Assembly: GCA_030512335.1 (NCBI GenBank)
Contig: JAULSU010000006.1
Location: 434,001-498,000, forward strand
DNA: 64,000 bases
Source of the DNA: Immersiella caudata
Lineage: Eukaryota; Ascomycota; Sordariomycetes; Sordariales; Lasiosphaeriaceae
Reading direction: 5' to 3'
Numbering within the stretch: position 1 is the first letter of the stretch; each line of letters opens with the position of its first letter. Below the pieces are notes generated by a model. The model saw only the letters and a list, made by a program, of their open reading frames with translations. It searched no databases and had not been told where the DNA came from. Position numbers and translations under genes: made by a program. Shown here piece by piece: positions 46,425 to 56,109 of the stretch.

Positions 46425-48048
46425 GTTTCTGCTTTTGGACCGCCCGACAAGCGCCCCATCTCTCTGTCTCTTCGCCCCTCACCTCGTTTCCGTTCCTCGA
46501 GCGAACCTATACCCCCTGGTGATGGACAGGATCTGGCTTCTTTGCAGTTGGCTGTGTTTCAGCCAACCCCCCTACCCCTCTGCCGACAATTGCGGATAGA
46601 GTGGCAGACATGAACGCAACGACACGTTTTCTCACGCACCCACGAATGCCCATACCCCAAGTTAGACTTTTAATCACACCAGCGCAACCGAGCGACCCAG
46701 GCTCTCGATTGTCTGGGATACTTTGCTCCTCCTACGACTCCCATCGCCGCCCGCATCTTTTGGAACTCCTGCACGCAATGTCGAGGAGAGAAGATCCGGG
46801 TCGCTCGACTTGTCCGCGATGCGCGCACAAACTTTGCATACATCATCATACTTTGCGCTATATCTTCAACCACGCCCTGCAAGGAAATGATCATCGCCCG
46901 ATCATTTCACCGTCATGGACCACTGAGCCACCAGTGCTCCAGCGCAATACTCCCCCATGGTTTTTCTGTCAACAACCCTTTTAATCTGGGACGTTTTCAT
47001 CTACTTTCTTCACGATTCTTTTACGCCGTCCGTCCCAATGTCGCTTGTTGGGGGTTCGGGAATTGCATCGTGAGGAAGTGGGGTTCACGGCTTCCACCCC
47101 CTGGCCCTGAGGGATGGGAATAAAGGATCACGCTTGTCGCAACGGTGGGAAAGACTTGTACATACGATACATTGGTAACCATATGGTTGGAGTTCTTTCG
47201 AATCAGCTATACCGAAGTGCACGCTGGGGTAGCAATTCACTTTTTTACATGATGCGTTGGCAAGGGGCTCATTCCAACCGTGACATTCGCGACGCCAAAT
47301 CTGACGATGGGAGCCATGTGATTTGGGCACTTCTCGGGGTCAGCACCATTAATCCAGACGCTCCGGAGACTTCGTCGTTCTTCGGTGATAGAGACAACGA
47401 ACGTTGAGCACGAGATGAGAGATGGTTGCTGTCTCGCCTCTTGATCATGAACGGTCAGTGCCCCTCGATGTCGCTCAAGGAGGTAAGGCAGCGTCGTATT
47501 GCCCATCGAGAGCCGCATGGTTCCGATCGGCAAGCCGACCCGACAACTCCTTGAAATGCAGGTCATCCCACTCCGTATTATGCCGGGACAATCAGCCGCT
47601 TGGTGACAGCGCTGTTGGTCTCAACACCACAGACCCTTCAAACACGTAATTATCGTGAATCAAACGCGCGTATCCCTCCTCTGACGGGCCACGGAGCTCA
47701 ATTCCGCATCTTCACCCGCGGCTCTCGTCGGCAAGACCAGAACGAGGAATGGAGTCCGAGGACAAGGAACACGTCAAAATGAACAGTCGAGCCGTATTTT
47801 ATTGACTATTCTATCGCCTCCGGAGAGGCAAGTGTTCAGGCCTCTCTGACATGCTAATATCAAGCCTGAGATCGAACCAACGCCGGTGAGATCGTACTTT
47901 TTGCCTTCTAACATAGAACCTAGGCCTCACAATATGGCATCGACGTCTCCCAAAATGCAACAACGGCCCTAAAACTTCCACCAAAGCCCCCGGACCGCCG
48001 CCAATACCAACAAGGCCTCCCAAGACTAGCGAACCTGAGAACTCCACC
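46425..48048. other. convergent intergenic, nothing recognised
   Basis: About 1.6 kb between 3' ends of the coiled-coil gene and the aspartic protease. No gene or RNA supported. Confidence 0.5.
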
Positions 48049-48166
48049 GAGAGTTTCCGTATTAATTGAGAGGGCTCCCGTAAAAATTGAGAGGGCTTTC
48101 GTCGTGATTGAGGGGCCTTCTGTAGTAGCTGAGAGGCCTTCCGTATTAATTGAGAGGCTTGTCCGC
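48049..48166 (-). repeat. 21-bp tandem repeats spanning the protease stop codon
   Basis: Five to six units with a 21-bp period; plus-strand units begin GAGAGG or GAGGGG followed by CTTnCGT and end AATT or AGCT. On the coding (minus) strand each unit reads CCTCTCAAT... and the first contains the protease stop codon TAA (48148-48146). Because the period is a multiple of three, the frame after the stop continues open through the next units to a second TAA in the same unit position. Confidence 0.88.
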
Positions 48167-49711
48167 AAATCCAACACGCTTCCCAGCAACGTCAAACACG
48201 GTGTAAAACGCTTTGAGAAACACGTCGCCCAGAATATTGAAGTTGGCACCACCGTTGCCTTGAATGCCTCCCATGCACTTATTGCCGCCACTTGTGACGT
48301 GGTCGTAGGTCGTGTAATTGATATACCGGCCAGGCACCGTTGCGGACCAGTTTCCACGCCCGTTTCCAAGGCCAAAACTGAAGTCTGGGAGGGCTGTTTC
48401 GCATGGAAAAATCCATATGTTGTATGTCTCGTTGAGGACGGCGCCCTTGACCTGATCGTAGTAGTACTAGTTGGTGTTCGATGTCAGCTACTAACTTCCA
48501 TTCCAGGACAACTTTGGCATGTCTCAAGAGGTGGAGGACGAGTTATCTCCTCAGGCCTCCTGAGAAGAGGGGCAAATAAGAGCGGCAATCGCGCATACCT
48601 TCACAACGTCGTCGTTCATCATCATCAGCGAGGTGCCCGTGTCAGCGATGCCAGTCCAGTTATACCAGTACCAGACGCTCGAGCTTTCAACGTTGAAAGC
48701 GCTGTAATCGAACTCCCAGTACGCAGCATTCGGAATCAAGGGCGTCCAGTGAATATTTCCGGTAAACTTGGACCTGTCGATCGCCCCAAATTGATACGTT
48801 CCATCGGCGTGGAATCGGAGATCGGCGGTGAAGAGATTGTGCCTGAGGAGCGGTGACATCTTCTTGTAGACCGTCGGGACAGGGGGAGTGACTTCGCTCT
48901 TGAGTCCCCAAGCGAGGCCAAAGATACCATTCAGCGCCATATCCGTCGCCATCGACTCCGAAACTCTCTTGGCGGACTCAACAACAGCATCAGTGACCTT
49001 GATTCCGCCGACGGTGATGGTGTCAATGTAAGCGTCTCCGCTGGCGAAGCTGCCATCACCGTACTGGATAGACCAACTCGAGTTCGGGATAAGACGAGAA
49101 GTGCTCGAGTCGTCGGGAACATAACGAGTTCGGTTTTTGAGAAGCGTCGCATCCGTCTCGGAGGAGTAAACCCAGCTTTCCTTGTCAGCAAACTGCACAG
49201 TGTGTGGAAATGCCGTCCAACTTACAAATCAGAAGAACCGGTATCAAGATCCATCATGAGGGTCTGCGGCGGGGTACCGATCTCGATGGGAGTGAGATAC
49301 TCGCGGTCATGGACGAACGTCTGGGCGCTCACAACGCCAGCTTCACAAGGTGAAGTCAGCATCAAAATCCCATGCGGCGCAACCTTGAAGACATCGTGGG
49401 CGGCCCTGAAGACGTCGCTTGCATCCCTGAAGGCGTTGCGTATACACCCGAAGGCGTTGGCTGCAACTCTGAAGGCATCGTGGAAGCTACTTACTGTCAC
49501 CCTTGCTCTTGGAGAAGGCATGCGCAGCCAGGGCGTCCGGCATCGAACCACCCCATTTTGCCAGTGCTCTGGCGTACTCGAGGCGGCCGTCGGGTTTGTA
49601 ATCGGGGTTGCGGACAGCGTTGATCGTGATCGGAGCGTGGGTGGGAGCCGCGCTGGAGGGGCCAAGAAAGGACAGGATCGCGATAATCGCGGAAAACGAG
49701 AGGCGCGCCAT
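48146..49711 (-). CDS. secreted aspartic protease (pepsin family A1)
   Basis: Extracellular acid protease. Start at 49711 (MARLSFSAIIAILSFLGPSSAAP: signal peptide). Exons 49711-49495, 49340-49226, 49175-48599, 48466-48146; introns 154, 50 and 132 bp. 409 residues. Propeptide follows the signal (ITINAVRNPDYKP...ALAKWGG), then the mature enzyme: EYLTPIEIGTPPQTLMMDLDTGSSDFWVYSS with catalytic D105, the flap region SWSIQYGDGSFASGD, and ADTGTSLMMM with catalytic D289; it ends NILGDVFLKAFYTVFDVAGKRVGFADKPLN. Cysteines in PCETALPDFS and GNKCMGG fit the C-lobe disulfide. For intron 2 the acceptor AAAG at 49177 is chosen because it gives DTGSSDFWVYSS. Intron 1 carries 21-bp repeats and the stop codon sits in another 21-bp array. 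Confidence 0.93.
49376..49480 (-). repeat. five 21-bp tandem repeats inside protease intron 1
   Basis: Exactly 105 bp, five units, no gaps. In the sense (minus) strand units contain GATGCCTTC or AACGCCTTC, then AGGGATGCA-like sequence; encoded heptads are of the type NAFRDAS/DVFRAAH, so the unspliced frame stays open through the array. The consensus GAnGCnTTCnnnGATGCA is shared with the array at 16568. Confidence 0.87.
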
Positions 49712-51790
49712 ATTCCTCTCGTCGGGGTCAGGCAATAGGCGGTTCTCGATAGGTTTGCTGTCAGCGGGTGCTCAGTCAATATGCTTGAAAAGAAGGTGAA
49801 GTGTAGGAAAGAGAGTGACTGAGAGGAAGATATTCCTCGACGTGGGAGTTGACTGTTGGAAAAGGAACGAACGAAGGGCCGGCTTCGGATGAACAGAGGC
49901 TCAGCAGATCTGTTGAGGAAGGAACGGTTTGGCTTCAAAAGGAAGGTGCGCGCTTTCTACCTTGGTGGGTGAATCAAGGAACTGGAGCGCCACGATCAGA
50001 ATGCAGAACCCTTCACGCTGCCATCCGAACAAGTGGTAGTAATCGCACAAAGAAAAGGTTTGGTTGCGTCCACTGTGCCTTGCTGCATCTTACCTATCAC
50101 CACCTGAGTCAAGCTCACGAAAGACAGATGGCAATCCACACAAAAGAGCCTTGTTCGGCATCGCTGGAGGTTCACTCTTCATGCAACAGCCCATGGACCT
50201 GCTCTGAAACTCAAAGATCGAGCTTGAAGACCGCAACTGCTTCAACAGAGAGTATGACTTCGGATCATGTTGCACACGTTCGAGGCAAGGTCCCGGTGTC
50301 ACATCTACCTCTCTGGTCTGCAAATTGCCAGATAGCCATGTAGGTCTCCATGAAAACCCTGATGGTGGTGGCCAACTTCTAATCTGTGCTTGCAACAGGT
50401 CAGGTCATCACGGCCGTCATGTCAGTCATCCCAAGTCTACAGAACTTCTAGCACCAGGCAAACGCAGAACAGCCCCTCAGATCGACGAATTCTCCCTGCT
50501 TGACTTGACCGTCCAAGTTCCTCCTTCGATTTAGAGACTTCGTCTGCCCAACCAAAAATCAAGATCAGCATGACCCGCAGGCGTCACGGTTGACCGCATA
50601 CGGGAGCCGTTTGCCTTTGGTCGGCCTTGCATATCCCAGCCGAGCCGGTATGTCGTCCCCCCTACCACAAGCTACGGAAAATTCCAGGCTAGCCGGACCC
50701 CAAATAGGGTAGGACATGTCATTCTTCGCTCTGTGGAACCGCTGATGCTGAAACGTCGAGCTAGAACAGGCTACCCGGGAACTCCTAGCAAGGGACTCAT
50801 CAGCTGGACTGGTATCTTCCACTCGCAAACCACCTCATGGTTCACTTCCCGAATTCTCAGTTGCAGAAAATCTGGAAGTGGCAATGCTTCAAGAACAAGG
50901 AGACCGCCAAGGCCAATGGCGCTGTTGCAAGGCAAGATACGGGGGCAAGGTACCAAACCTAATCTCCGTACGCTCTGCTCCCATCACACCGCCGGAGACT
51001 GAACCATACTCCCCCGCTAACACCCATCCAAGCCCAAACATCAGCCTCCTGGGAATCTCCCCAATCCAGCTGACACCCATCAGATTAACCCACTCACCGA
51101 TCTCAATCACCAAAACCTCATCCTCAGAACCCCTCAAGCCCTCCCTTGAGGTTCGCGCCCCTCCGCCGACACTTCCTCTGACAAGGCTCGCCTCTCCTAA
51201 TGCTGTCTAACCATCTCCCGCCGTGCAACCAACCGAGCCAACGCCGTGTCCCTCCCAAAGCAGTGTGCCTGACCCGAAGGGGTAAAGACACGTTACCTCG
51301 TCACCTCGGCCCATTACAACGGGGTTGCGCGTCCTGACCCACGGAATCATCTCGAGTGATAGATGTGCAACAACGCCCAAATTGTTTGCTTGTAACTCTG
51401 TGCTGTGTTCTGTTTGTATCATGTTCCATCCCGGGCGGTGGGTTTGGGTCGAGTGGCGAGGATACCGCCGGGCATCTGTCTCTGTTCAAACAGAATCTGA
51501 GTTTGCACGAGAAGGGGCTTGCCATCTTCGAGATCAGTGCCTTGGGAACCTGGTATCAGGAAATGAACAGGCAAGCAAGTCCCATCGATGCCACCAAAAT
51601 GCATATGATTTTTGTCTTGGCATTCACGCACATGTATATGATGCTAATCTCTACATTTCACATCCCACCCACCCCAACTCCATCCCTAGCAATTGATTGC
51701 AAAGCACAGCCCACCAAAGAAAAAACACAAAATATGCGCCCCTTCCCATCCAGAAGTAGGAAGCATATAGATAGATAGGATAGGTATCAT
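49712..51790. other. intergenic, nothing recognised
   Basis: About 2.1 kb between the protease start and the LHS1 3' end. Contains a C-rich, G-poor stretch at 50995-51180. No gene supported. Confidence 0.5.
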
Positions 51791-54700
51791 CTACAACTCC
51801 TCATGCTTGACCTTTCCATCGTCCTTCTTCTCATCCTCCTGCTTCTTGGCCTCTTGCTCCTTCATAAACTCCTTAATCATCTCATCCAGCTCCTCCTGGC
51901 TGGGCATCTTTCCATTCTCATCTGGCTTCAGCTTCAACGTTGACCCCGACTTTGGCGCGCCCTTGCTCTTAGACGGCTTTGCCTTCTTGGTCTTGGTCGA
52001 CGTCTTCTCATCTGCCTTTTTCCTCTTCTCAAAGTTGCGCACGCCCTTCATGGCAAGGTCCATGCCGACCTTGTCGAGCTTCTCGCGACGCTCCGTGAGA
52101 TCCTTGGAGAGGAGCACGGGGTCGTCGGTTGCGGAGAGTTTGTCTTGGGCGGCGACCTTCTCCTCGAGCCAGGTGGAGATGGAGACGTAGAGCTCTTCGC
52201 TCTCCTTGAGATCTTCGACGGTGTAGAGCGGAGGAACGGGGCCGAGCTCCTTGTCGAGCGCCGCCATGCCTTCCACCTTCGTGACGGTCTTGACGGCGGG
52301 CTCATCCTCGAGGCCGTCGAAGTCGCCTGTGGGGGCGGCGGTGGTGGTCGAGCTCTCCGATGGCTCGGTGCTAGAGGAGTCGATGACGGAGGAGGCAGCC
52401 GCCTTGACGGCGAGGAACTCTTCGTGCTCCTTGATCTTGCCGTGCATCTCGGCGGCAAAGTTCTTGGTGCTCTCGAGGGCCTCCTTCAGGTTCTTGACAA
52501 GTTCAGGGCGCTTGGCAGACTCATCAATGCGCTTCTGGATGGGATTGACGATGGCCTGGAGCTCCTTGAGGCGGGCTCTGAGCTCCTCCTTGGGTGCGTC
52601 CGCGCCATCACCGTAGAGCCAGTCACTGGCATCATTGGTCTTCTGCTCCAGGGTCTCCCTTTCCGCCACGGTTGAGGCACCGATGAAAGCCTCGTTCTCA
52701 ACCAGGTCTCTGACCTTGTAGGTGAAGGCCTCGAGCTGGTTGAGCGCCTCCTCGCGGGCTCTGCGTGCCTTGTCCGACGCCTCAAAGGCCTTGAGCCTGT
52801 CCTTGATGGTCTGGAGATCCTCCTTAGAAAGCTGGGGAATGCCAGTCTTCGCCACGGTGAACTTGACAGGGATAACAATGAGTTGCTTCTTCTTGGTGTC
52901 AGCCTTGGCATCAGCGGAAGCTAACGCTTCAGCAGACGAAGTAGCGCTGGACTTGGCGGATTTCGTAGATGTCTTGGTGCTAGTGGTGGAAGACTCGGTG
53001 GCCTCGGAGGAAGTGGCGTCGGCGTCCTCGGTCGAAGCCTCCCCGTCCTTAAGGGGCTGCTGATCCTTCTTGTTGCCAAAGCCAAACAAATTCTTGACGC
53101 CATCAATGATGCCCTCCTTCTCGGGCTCCTCAGCCTCGCACTCAATGGCAGCCTTGGCAACCTCTACCTCGCCATTCTCGCTGGCGAGGCGGAGGTTGAC
53201 CTTTAGGCGCATATCAGCCTTGTCACAGTTGTACTTATCAGCGAGCTCCGCAACGGTGGCGGTGAGGTTGATCGTGGTCAAAACCTTGGTGTTGGCCTCC
53301 ACGGCGCCCTCAGAGCCGGGAACAAGCTGGTAGAAGTCGACGGAGAAGTCTTCACGGTTGGGGAAGGTAACCTCCTTGGCGGGGGCACCAAGGTGTGAGG
53401 CAGCAGTCCACAGACGCTGGTGCTTGGGCTTTCCGTCGTCCGACTTCCACCTCATGCCGGCGGGATATGCGGCACCCTCATACACACGGATCTCCTTGAC
53501 ACGGAAGCTGGGGCTAAGCTCAGCAGCCCTGAAGCCAGCGCCGAACACAGCAGCCTCGTCAGAGTTGACATTGGTGCGGATCTTGTCGGCGCCGCCGAGG
53601 ATCTTCTCCAATTGCCTCTGGACAAAGGGAGTGCGCGAAGATCCACCGTGGAGAATGACCGAGTCCAGGTCCTTGACGTCAAGGTTCGCAGCTGTGAGTG
53701 CGCTCTGGAGGGTGGCGGCGACCCTCTCGGCGTGGGTAGCGACCATCTCCTCGAACTCGGCACGGGTGATCTTGTACTTGAAGTCGATCTCATCATACAG
53801 CCCCTCAAAGCTGGCCTGGGTGTTCTGGTTAGCGCTGAGAACGTGCCTCGCACGCTCGGCATCCTTGGTCAGCTTCGCAATGGTACGACCGTGGGTCTTG
53901 ACCGTCGCCGCGTCGACAGATACCTTTTGGGCCTTGGGCGACTCAACAAACTGCTTGATCATGTCGTCAACGATGAGGTAGTTGAAGCCATCGCCGCCAA
54001 GGGTGCGATCCCAGCCACTGCCGAGGACGAAGACCTCCTGGACGGTCTTGTTGAACTTCCCAACGTCCTTGACGGTTCTGCTCTGGAACTTGAGCACGGT
54101 GGCCTTGGTCGATCCAGCACCCATGTCGAAGATCATGTGGTGCTCCGGCTTCCCTCCCTCGTTGATGTTGGGGAACTGTCTGCTCGTAGCGTAGTTGAGA
54201 CCAACGGCCAGTCCATCGCTGATGAGCGAGAGGACCTTGAGGCCGGCTAGCTCCGCTGCCAACACAGTGGCGCGCTTCTCCTCGATGGTGTAGAAGGGGG
54301 GGACGGTCAGGACGACGGAGCGGACGGAGCTACCGGGCCCGGCGAGGGCCTCGGCGTTGGCGCGAATGGCCTGCAGCTCCATGGCGAGCAGCTCCTCGAT
54401 GAGCCATGCCTCCTCCTCAGGGGTGAAGGCCTGCGCACTCTTGAACGCAGCCGTTCCTAGGACCTTGTGTGCCACCACCTGCAGCGCGGGATGGCGCAGC
54501 GCGTATTCTTTCACCTCGGCGCTGTCGGCGGGAAGGCCGACGAGGGGCTTCAGGTTGGGGAAGCTGTCGCCGGGGAAGCGGGGGGCCAGCGCCATGGCGT
54601 CAGAGCCGTAGGCGCGCTCGGGGTATACGCCATTCTTGGGACCGTTCGGCGGGGGCTTGAAGGTGACGGCGGAGATCTCTTTTCTTCTCGAATCTTTCGT

Positions 54701-54862
54701 CAGGACGATCTCGAGCGGGATGCCAGGTTTGACGAGCGCCGCCTTGATGTGCTCGGTTCCGAGGTCGACGCCCAGCACGGCCGAGACGGCGTAGACTTGT
54801 GCGGAAAAGAGGAAGACCGCTGAGAGGAGCAGAGACAGCGGCGACAGCGTAAACCGCGCCAT
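51791..54862 (-). CDS. LHS1: ER Hsp70-family chaperone Lhs1 (Grp170/HYOU1 type)
   Basis: Lumenal ER Hsp110/Grp170-class protein, nucleotide-exchange factor and co-chaperone of BiP in translocation and folding. Single exon; start at 54862 rather than 54973, because it begins a signal peptide (MARFTLSPLSLLLSAVFLFS, cleavage near AVSA). 1023 residues. ATPase-domain motifs: VLGVDLGTEHIKAALV, MIFDMGAGSTKATVLKF and VILHGGSSRTPFVQRQLEKI. A low-complexity Ser/Thr/Ala insertion (about 690-735) separates the beta and helical domains, typical of this class. Long charged helical C-terminus ends KVKHEEL, an HDEL-like ER retrieval signal. Length matches the family. Codon use is uniform and strongly biased, suggesting high expression. 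Confidence 0.95.
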   Translation of the reverse strand: MARFTLSPLSLLLSAVFLFSAQVYAVSAVLGVDLGTEHIKAALVKPGIPLEIVLTKDSRRKEISAVTFKPPPNGPKNGVYPERAYGSDAMALAPRFPGDSFPNLKPLVGLPADSAEVKEYALRHPALQVVAHKVLGTAAFKSAQAFTPEEEAWLIEELLAMELQAIRANAEALAGPGSSVRSVVLTVPPFYTIEEKRATVLAAELAGLKVLSLISDGLAVGLNYATSRQFPNINEGGKPEHHMIFDMGAGSTKATVLKFQSRTVKDVGKFNKTVQEVFVLGSGWDRTLGGDGFNYLIVDDMIKQFVESPKAQKVSVDAATVKTHGRTIAKLTKDAERARHVLSANQNTQASFEGLYDEIDFKYKITRAEFEEMVATHAERVAATLQSALTAANLDVKDLDSVILHGGSSRTPFVQRQLEKILGGADKIRTNVNSDEAAVFGAGFRAAELSPSFRVKEIRVYEGAAYPAGMRWKSDDGKPKHQRLWTAASHLGAPAKEVTFPNREDFSVDFYQLVPGSEGAVEANTKVLTTINLTATVAELADKYNCDKADMRLKVNLRLASENGEVEVAKAAIECEAEEPEKEGIIDGVKNLFGFGNKKDQQPLKDGEASTEDADATSSEATESSTTSTKTSTKSAKSSATSSAEALASADAKADTKKKQLIVIPVKFTVAKTGIPQLSKEDLQTIKDRLKAFEASDKARRAREEALNQLEAFTYKVRDLVENEAFIGASTVAERETLEQKTNDASDWLYGDGADAPKEELRARLKELQAIVNPIQKRIDESAKRPELVKNLKEALESTKNFAAEMHGKIKEHEEFLAVKAAASSVIDSSSTEPSESSTTTAAPTGDFDGLEDEPAVKTVTKVEGMAALDKELGPVPPLYTVEDLKESEELYVSISTWLEEKVAAQDKLSATDDPVLLSKDLTERREKLDKVGMDLAMKGVRNFEKRKKADEKTSTKTKKAKPSKSKGAPKSGSTLKLKPDENGKMPSQEELDEMIKEFMKEQEAKKQEDEKKDDGKVKHEEL

Positions 54863-56109
54863 TGCCGGTAGTGTTGTGGTGGGCGCTGCCTCAACGGGCT
54901 GGTCGTGGAGGGGTGCTTTTGCGGTTTCGGTGGGCGGTGGGAGAGAGCTCCTGTCGGCGCCAGTCCACCACAAAGAAATCGCTATGCAATGAAAAGAATT
55001 AAGGTATAAAAATTCACAGCGTTCTTGTCATGGTAGGGACAGACAAGCTAGAAAAGCGAATGGGCACGAATCTGGCCTCAACTGTTTATCTCCGCGGTGT
55101 TGGATGGGCCGTCTCACAGAGGGCATAGCTCCATTCAAATGCCAGCAACGGATACTTGTTCACATAAAGAGGACACTTTGAATGTTGAGTCCCTGCACGG
55201 TTGATGCAACTTGCCAAGCCTGCGCACATGGAAGCTTGGACCAATGGGAGCCTCGCCAGCCAGCGCCAAACCCCGGAAAACCCACCCAAGAAGAAGCCAC
55301 TAAAATCGGTTTCCTCCGGGACAAAAGCCCTGCGGCTCTTCAAAGCCCAAACGTCTTGATTGGAATGCCCTCGAATGTTCTTTTCGACGGCACGGCTAAT
55401 TTAGAGTCAAAATTGGACAGAGAATTTCACATAAGGCGATCCTCATCTGGTCCCTCCAAAGACACGTCCCGTTTGTGCAGGTGTCCCGATGGATTGATTC
55501 TTGGGGGCTTTTTTTTCTCGACCGCTCAGACTTGACGACACACAGATGCAACCCCTACCAAGCAACATCCACCCAAGAGCGGCTCGGCGACGGCCTTTTA
55601 CAAACCGAATCTCCAAGTCGAGAAATACATTGAGGGGTCGCATATTGACAAAATGGCTCGTGAAAGATCCTCAGCACGCTATACAGGAAGTCGAGTTCAA
55701 GATATCGTGGAGAAATCTCTTTTTCCATTTATTCTGGCTACTTCTCGGCGGGCTGATAACTGGGGTGGTACGCTGGATCACCTCACGGATCAAGAGCCTA
55801 CGTAGTTTAGTCAAGGGTTAATGAACGCGCTGGCGCCATGGATCCGGCTCGCACTCACTCGGACAAGTAATGCCTCTCAAGAATCGGGAGGTATCAAGTC
55901 ATTCCAACGACGCCTGCGTCCGTTCCAGGCGTGCCTCCAACACCAAGAAATGAGGCCGCAGCCATTGCTACAATACGCCTTGCCATCATGCTATTAGGCC
56001 TCCTGCCCAACACAATACTCCCTACTCCCTTTCCACAAGCCCCTTCCGCAAATGCTACAAGGCCTATTCGATAGCTACGACACGCCCTGTTCATACCGCT
56101 ACTAGGCTT
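54863..56109. other. intergenic between LHS1 and DBP6
   Basis: About 1.25 kb with the LHS1 promoter and DBP6 3' UTR; includes one doubtful small ORF on the plus strand (separate entry). Confidence 0.5.
55546..55821 (+). CDS. possible small membrane protein, doubtful
   Basis: Frame of 91 residues from ATG 55546: a basic N-terminal half (RAARRRPFTNRISKSRNTLRG-like) and one strong hydrophobic segment LFFHLFWLLLGGLITGVV near the C-terminus. The layout recalls a small mitochondrial membrane protein, but there is no recognised family, and the frame extends upstream without ATG through LHS1-proximal sequence. May be spurious. Confidence 0.25.
   Translation: MQPLPSNIHPRAARRRPFTNRISKSRNTLRGRILTKWLVKDPQHAIQEVEFKISWRNLFFHLFWLLLGGLITGVVRWITSRIKSLRSLVKG

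Noticed and set aside
47920..48375. 151-codon minus frame overlapping the protease 3' end
   Set aside because: Out of frame with the protease; its heptads come from the 21-bp repeats.
49222..49938. 238-codon minus frame covering the protease 5' region
   Set aside because: Runs through intron 1 in the frame of exon 2; it stays open because of the 21-bp repeats. The real exon 1 is in another frame with the signal peptide.
53420..54250. 276-codon plus-strand frame inside LHS1
   Set aside because: Exact antisense of a strongly coding, GC3-biased gene; a shadow frame.
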